Shown here piece after piece: positions 23,382 to 26,971 of a stretch of DNA of 26,971 nucleotides. The notes under the pieces are model-generated. The model was not told the origin of the DNA and did not search any database. It worked only from the letters and a program-made list of their open reading frames with translations. Location of the stretch: positions 1 to 26,971 of the forward strand of contig DAOSQO010000009.1 of NCBI GenBank assembly GCA_035375865.1. Reading direction: 5' to 3'. Source of the stretch: BRH-c25 sp029553855 (lineage in GTDB: Bacteria; Bacillota; Clostridia; Lutisporales; Lutisporaceae). The position numbers were made by a program, and so were the translations under genes. Within the stretch, counting starts at the first letter, position 1. Every line of letters starts with the position of its first letter.

Positions 23382-24626
23382 TTAGCCTGTCTTCCTTTCC
23401 CCTTGCTTTTTGGTCAGTTTCCTTTTCATAAGAGCCATTACTTCGATAGGTAGACCAAACAGATTAATAAAGCCTTCGGCGTCTTTCTGATTATAAATAT
23501 TGTCGACATTCTCTCCAAAAGTAGCAAAATCTTTGTTGTATAAGGAATAAATTGAATCCATTCCGGAAATAGTGCAGGAGCCCTTATAAAGCTTCATTGA
23601 TACAATTCCTGTAACATTTTTCTGAGTACTCTCGACAAAAGCATCCAGCGCTTCTTTTAATGGGGTATACCATTGGCCTTCATATACCAGTTCAGCATAC
23701 TTTTCCGAAGCCATTTGTTTAAACCGCATTGTCTGTTTATCAAGGGTTATATATTCCAACTCTTTGTGCGCTGAATAAAGTATAGTGCCTCCGGGGGTTT
23801 CATACACACCCCTTGATTTCATCCCTACAAGCCTGTTTTCAACTATATCGACCAAACCGATACCGTTTCTGCCCCCTATCTCATTAAGTTTTTCCAATAG
23901 GGTCATTGGGTCGCAAGGGGCTCCATTAAGCTTTACGGGTAAACCCTTCATAAAATCAATACTGACATATTCCGGCTTGTCAGGAGCATTCTCCGGCGCT
24001 GTAGTCAGCATATAAATATCCGTAGGATGAGGATTAAGGGTGTTTTCCAGGTCAGCCCCCTCATGGCTCAAATGCCATAGATTCCTGTCCCTGCTGTAAG
24101 GACGTTCTTTGGATACGGGAACCGGTATTCCCCTTTTCATTGCATAATCTACCGCTTCCTCCCTGGATTTAATGTCCCATTCACGCCAGGGGGCAATAAC
24201 TTTAATAGCCGGATTCAGTGCTTTAATCGTAAGTTCGAAACGTACCTGATCATTACCCTTGCCTGTACATCCATGGGCAATGTATTTAGCTCCTTCCTTT
24301 TCCGCAACCTCCACCAGCTTCTTTGCAATAAGCGGCCTTGCCATTGCCGTACCGAGGAGATATTTGCCCTCATATATTGCTCCGGATTTCATGGTCGGTA
24401 TTATATACTCTTCTACGAATTCCTTTTTTGCGTCTATTACATAAGCCTTTGAGGCCCCTGTACTCAGGGCTTTATGCTTTATCGGCTCTAATTCGTCGCC
24501 CTGGCCTACATCAACACAACAAGCAATTACGTCCATATCATAAGTTTCTTTTAACCAGGGAATTATTATCGATGTATCCAGACCGCCGGAATACGCAAGA
24601 ACAACTTTTTTCTTGATAGAATCCAT
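23382..24626 (-). CDS. argG: Argininosuccinate synthase
   Basis: A 414-residue cytosolic enzyme that joins citrulline and aspartate using ATP. The N-terminal PP-loop AYSGGLDTSI (11-20) binds ATP. GCTGKGNDQVRFE and SRDRNLWHLSHEG are family signatures for the substrate pocket. Length is slightly above the usual 400. The frame is open to 24686, but the ATG at 24626 has GGAGGTC at suitable spacing and gives the expected N terminus MDSIKKKVVLAYSGG. It is the first gene of the operon argG-argH-argC-like, behind a promoter that overlaps an ArgR-type box. Confidence 0.98.
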   Translation of the reverse strand: MDSIKKKVVLAYSGGLDTSIIIPWLKETYDMDVIACCVDVGQGDELEPIKHKALSTGASKAYVIDAKKEFVEEYIIPTMKSGAIYEGKYLLGTAMARPLIAKKLVEVAEKEGAKYIAHGCTGKGNDQVRFELTIKALNPAIKVIAPWREWDIKSREEAVDYAMKRGIPVPVSKERPYSRDRNLWHLSHEGADLENTLNPHPTDIYMLTTAPENAPDKPEYVSIDFMKGLPVKLNGAPCDPMTLLEKLNEIGGRNGIGLVDIVENRLVGMKSRGVYETPGGTILYSAHKELEYITLDKQTMRFKQMASEKYAELVYEGQWYTPLKEALDAFVESTQKNVTGIVSMKLYKGSCTISGMDSIYSLYNKDFATFGENVDNIYNQKDAEGFINLFGLPIEVMALMKRKLTKKQGERKTG

Positions 24627-24657
24627 TTTAAGACCTCCAATGCTATGATTGATAATA

Positions 24658-24686
24658 ATTATAATAGCATATGCATATTTATGCAA
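24658..24686 (-). promoter_or_regulatory. Promoter of the arginine operon
   Basis: TTGCAT (24681-24686) and TATAAT (24658-24663) on the minus strand are separated by 17 bases. Predicted transcription starts about 25 bases before the argG ATG. Confidence 0.75.
24672..24685. promoter_or_regulatory. argR box: ArgR/AhrC-type operator (ARG box)
   Basis: TGCATATTTATGCA is a 14-base near-palindrome with the layout of the ARG box core TGNATWWWWATNCA (E. coli TGAATAATTATTCA-like). One base per half differs from that core. It covers the -35 and part of the spacer of the argG promoter, where arginine-bound ArgR would block transcription. The arginine-synthesis context supports the call. Confidence 0.6.
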
Positions 24687-24798
24687 GTACTAATTATAAA
24701 AATATCTATATTTTTTTGTTTTTATTCAAAAAACAATGGCAGTTTTATTAGTTTTATTTATTATGATACCTTAGGGAATGATTATTCATAATTAAATC

Positions 24799-24829
24799 AA
24801 AAGGGCCCCGGATAAATATTCCGAAGCCC
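24799..24829 (-). terminator. Terminator of rodA
   Basis: On the minus strand the arms at 24820-24829 and 24803-24812 form a 10-bp stem with two U-G pairs and a 7-base loop, followed by TTTT. It begins about 20 bases after the rodA stop. Confidence 0.8.
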
Positions 24830-24848
24830 ATATGTCTTTATAATTTAT

Positions 24849-25964
24849 TCAGAATCTTATTACCTGTCTCCTCATGCCCACATTCAATACGAGGCCAATG
24901 GCCGCCATATTTGTCAACAATGAACTGCCCCCATAGCTTATAAAGGGCAGAGGAATCCCGGTCACCGGCATTAATCCAATAGTCATGCCTATATTTACCA
25001 GTATATGAAAAAGGAACATTGATAAAATACCTACGCAAACAAGCATTCCATAATCATCCTTGGATACCTTTGCAATACGTATGCATCTTAGCAAAAGCCA
25101 CATAAAAAGCATCAATAGAATCAAGGCCCCAATCAATCCCAACTCCTCCCCGATAACCGAAAAAATAAAGTCTGTATGCCTTTCGGGTATGAAGCCGAGG
25201 TTGTTCTGAGTCCCTTTGAAGAGTCCCTTTCCGAAAAATTGTCCGGAACCGATAGCTGTTTCTGATTGTATTACATTGTAACCCGCGCCCATGGGATCCA
25301 ATTCCGGATTCAGGAACACAAGGATCCTGTCTTTTTGGTATTGTTTCAGCAGGTTCCACATTACCGGCAGGCTTATCAAAAAAACACTAAAGACACCTGC
25401 AACCATCTTATAGCTTATACCCGCAGCAAACAGCATAAATACTGAAATAAAAACAAACACCAATGCCGTTCCAAAATCCGGCTGCAGCAGTATCAAGCCT
25501 ATAATTAAGCCCAGGTGCATTACTGCAGTAAATATATTAATAAGATTGTTTAATTTCCCCTTCTTTTTTTCCAAGTGCTTGGCAAAAGTCAATATAAATC
25601 CCAATTTTACAATTTCCGAAGGTTGCATGTTTATAAAGCCCAAATTGATCCAACCTTTGGTTCCCTTTGTGGAGTATCCGATTATTAAAACCAAAACCAA
25701 AAGAAATATGTTGGCTCCATAAACAAGTAAATAATAGTCCCCGAGAGTTCTGTAATCTATAAACAATATCATCAGTATGGCAATAATACCTAAAATAAAA
25801 GCAATTATCTGTATCTTCAACATGCCCATAGAGCCTCCGCCGGCAATGTGGGTAGCACTGGAAATAGATAAAAAGCCGTATATAATAAGCAATATCGTAG
25901 ATAATACTATGCCTAAATCAATATTCTTAATCAGTTTTCTGTCCACAAAGTTTTCAATTTTCAT
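24849..25964 (-). CDS. rodA: Rod-shape peptidoglycan glycosyltransferase RodA
   Basis: A 371-residue SEDS-family membrane enzyme with about ten helices. It polymerises lipid II during cell elongation with a partner class B penicillin-binding protein. Family motifs are GTKGWINLGFINMQPSEIVK, the RodA-type loop FKGTQNNLGFIPERHTDFIF containing the putative catalytic Asp, and the C-terminal PLPFISYGGSS. The NLGFIPERHTDF form favours RodA over FtsW or SpoVE. The frame is open to 26015, but the ATG at 25964 has GAGGA about 9 bases before it and gives a normal cytoplasmic N terminus. It lies about 105 bases downstream of the partial gene on the same strand. No partner PBP or mreBCD is in the window. 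Confidence 0.95.
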   Translation of the reverse strand: MKIENFVDRKLIKNIDLGIVLSTILLIIYGFLSISSATHIAGGGSMGMLKIQIIAFILGIIAILMILFIDYRTLGDYYLLVYGANIFLLVLVLIIGYSTKGTKGWINLGFINMQPSEIVKLGFILTFAKHLEKKKGKLNNLINIFTAVMHLGLIIGLILLQPDFGTALVFVFISVFMLFAAGISYKMVAGVFSVFLISLPVMWNLLKQYQKDRILVFLNPELDPMGAGYNVIQSETAIGSGQFFGKGLFKGTQNNLGFIPERHTDFIFSVIGEELGLIGALILLMLFMWLLLRCIRIAKVSKDDYGMLVCVGILSMFLFHILVNIGMTIGLMPVTGIPLPFISYGGSSLLTNMAAIGLVLNVGMRRQVIRF

Positions 25965-26069
25965 AAAATCAGTCCTCTTCTGTATTTCAGTTCCTTTATG
26001 ATTTAATTCTATCATATAATCAAGGAGTATTTCAGAAAATTTATCTGTATGTTTCGCATTGATTATTTC

Positions 26070-26971
26070 TTATTGATTCATATGACATAGCATGCCGTTT
26101 CTTAGATCCAGGCACATAATAAAGTATCCGTAGCCTTTGAATCTATGGGGTTTGAACTCCATAAACCCTCTGGATTTATAGTATTGCTCGTTTTTCCTGC
26201 TGTATATTGCCGGCACTCCAAAAAGCAGGCACCTTATACGTCTCCTTTCGTCATCATCCACTTCTGTATCGTCATATCGTATACCAAGTATATAGTCCTT
26301 TCTATCTATCATCATGCTGCACCCTTCCGACATAAACGGATATCCCATGGGCATCATATAACCCATATATGGAACTGCAACACTGTTAATCTCAAAAATG
26401 TCTTCTCCAACCCTGAACCATTCATATCCTCTCTCCCTCTCAAAGGGTTCACTCTTTTTCAGCCTTCCGAAAACTTTCTTCATTCTGATATACATGCTCC
26501 CGCCATAGTATGAAGGGGTAATACGCTCCCTATGCTCTTCATATTCTTCCTCTTCACTATCATCATCGCAGTAGTACTGATATATGTCCTCACATTCCTT
26601 CTTTTCAACTTTTTTTACTTTTTCTTTTTCAATTTCAAAGGGTTCTTCCATTGGAACTATCGGAGGGCATTCAGGCATCTTGCTTTCTATAACCTGCTGC
26701 TGTAAAATAATCTCCGGTTCAGGCCCGGGTATTATTTCTATTACAGGGGGAACCTCTTCCGATAGTTCCGCTTTGATTTCTATCTGGACTTTTTCAGTAA
26801 CCTTCCCCGAGACCTCCTCGGGAACTTCCTTAAGGGCTTCCTTCGGGAATTCTTCCGGAACTTTTTCAGGAGCCTTTCCGGTAATTTCTTCCGTAATCTC
26901 TTTTAAAACTTCAGGCGGCGGAGCAGGTTTCTCAATCGGCGGCACAGGTATCGGGGTCCCGAGTCCCTCGG
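26070..26971 (-). CDS. Partial acidic/Pro-rich protein with conserved C-terminal domain
   Basis: The frame stays open through the window edge, so this is the 3' part of a larger gene (299 residues visible). A GTG at 26943-26945 could be read as a start, but it has no ribosome binding site. The first 125 or so visible residues are low-complexity and Glu/Pro/Lys-rich, with repeated units such as KEVPEEVSGKVTEK, then a strongly acidic stretch (DDDSEEEEYEEH). The last 150 residues look like a folded domain: YYGGSMYIRMKKVFGRLKK, GYEWFRVGEDIFEINSV, a Met/Tyr/Gly-rich segment and GFMEFKPHRFKGYGYFI. I do not recognise its function. It has no membrane segment in the visible part. Confidence 0.75.
   Translation of the reverse strand, partial: EGLGTPIPVPPIEKPAPPPEVLKEITEEITGKAPEKVPEEFPKEALKEVPEEVSGKVTEKVQIEIKAELSEEVPPVIEIIPGPEPEIILQQQVIESKMPECPPIVPMEEPFEIEKEKVKKVEKKECEDIYQYYCDDDSEEEEYEEHRERITPSYYGGSMYIRMKKVFGRLKKSEPFERERGYEWFRVGEDIFEINSVAVPYMGYMMPMGYPFMSEGCSMMIDRKDYILGIRYDDTEVDDDERRRIRCLLFGVPAIYSRKNEQYYKSRGFMEFKPHRFKGYGYFIMCLDLRNGMLCHMNQ

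Noticed and set aside
26700..26940. Repetitive pattern in the partial gene considered as a CRISPR or DNA repeat array
   Set aside because: The repetition is an imperfect Glu/Pro/Lys protein pattern without conserved DNA repeats or spacers.

Overview
The window is chromosomal DNA from a low-to-mid GC Gram-positive bacterium, most likely class Clostridia. The evidence is strong AGGAGG-type ribosome binding sites, consensus sigma-A promoters, a tyrosyl T-box leader, a V-type ATPase operon, a clostridial-style CAP-domain lipoprotein and a RodA gene. I see no rRNA, tRNA, CRISPR array, intact insertion sequence or phage gene. Most genes are on the minus strand, and the content is largely housekeeping.

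Layout. (1) 155-804: a small membrane protein gene with its own promoter and terminator. (2) 839-9530: a nine-gene V/A-type ATPase operon on the minus strand, in transcription order G/H, C, I, K, F, E, A, B, D. The cistrons are tightly packed or overlapping, except for a 125-base gap before the proteolipid gene K. (3) 9531-10001: a gene-poor stretch holding the ATPase promoter, a possible decayed reading frame and a large hairpin that probably ends tyrS transcription. (4) 10002-11612: tyrS with a T-box leader and a perfect consensus promoter, divergent from an EamA-family transporter gene. (5) 12565-16452: a UPF0316 membrane protein, a secreted SH3/CAP lipoprotein, a dicarboxylate/acidic amino acid symporter and trmB. 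(6) 16542-20814: a large secreted phosphodiester glycosidase-like protein and a Na+/phosphate cotransporter-PhoU protein. (7) 20980-24686: an arginine operon argG-argH-argC-like, behind a promoter that overlaps an ArgR-type box. (8) 24849 to the window end: rodA, and the 3' part of an acidic/proline-rich protein of unknown function that runs off the window.

How the genes work together. The ATPase genes encode a complete rotary enzyme: catalytic head A/B, shaft D/F, connector C, stalks E and G/H, and membrane part I/K. ArgG and ArgH form the last two steps of arginine synthesis. The third gene of that operon belongs by sequence to the N-acetyl-gamma-glutamyl-phosphate reductase family, but its active-site cysteine and histidines appear to be replaced. 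This is the most unusual observation in the window. I did not find a clearly new multi-gene system; most of the remaining findings concern gene structure and regulation.
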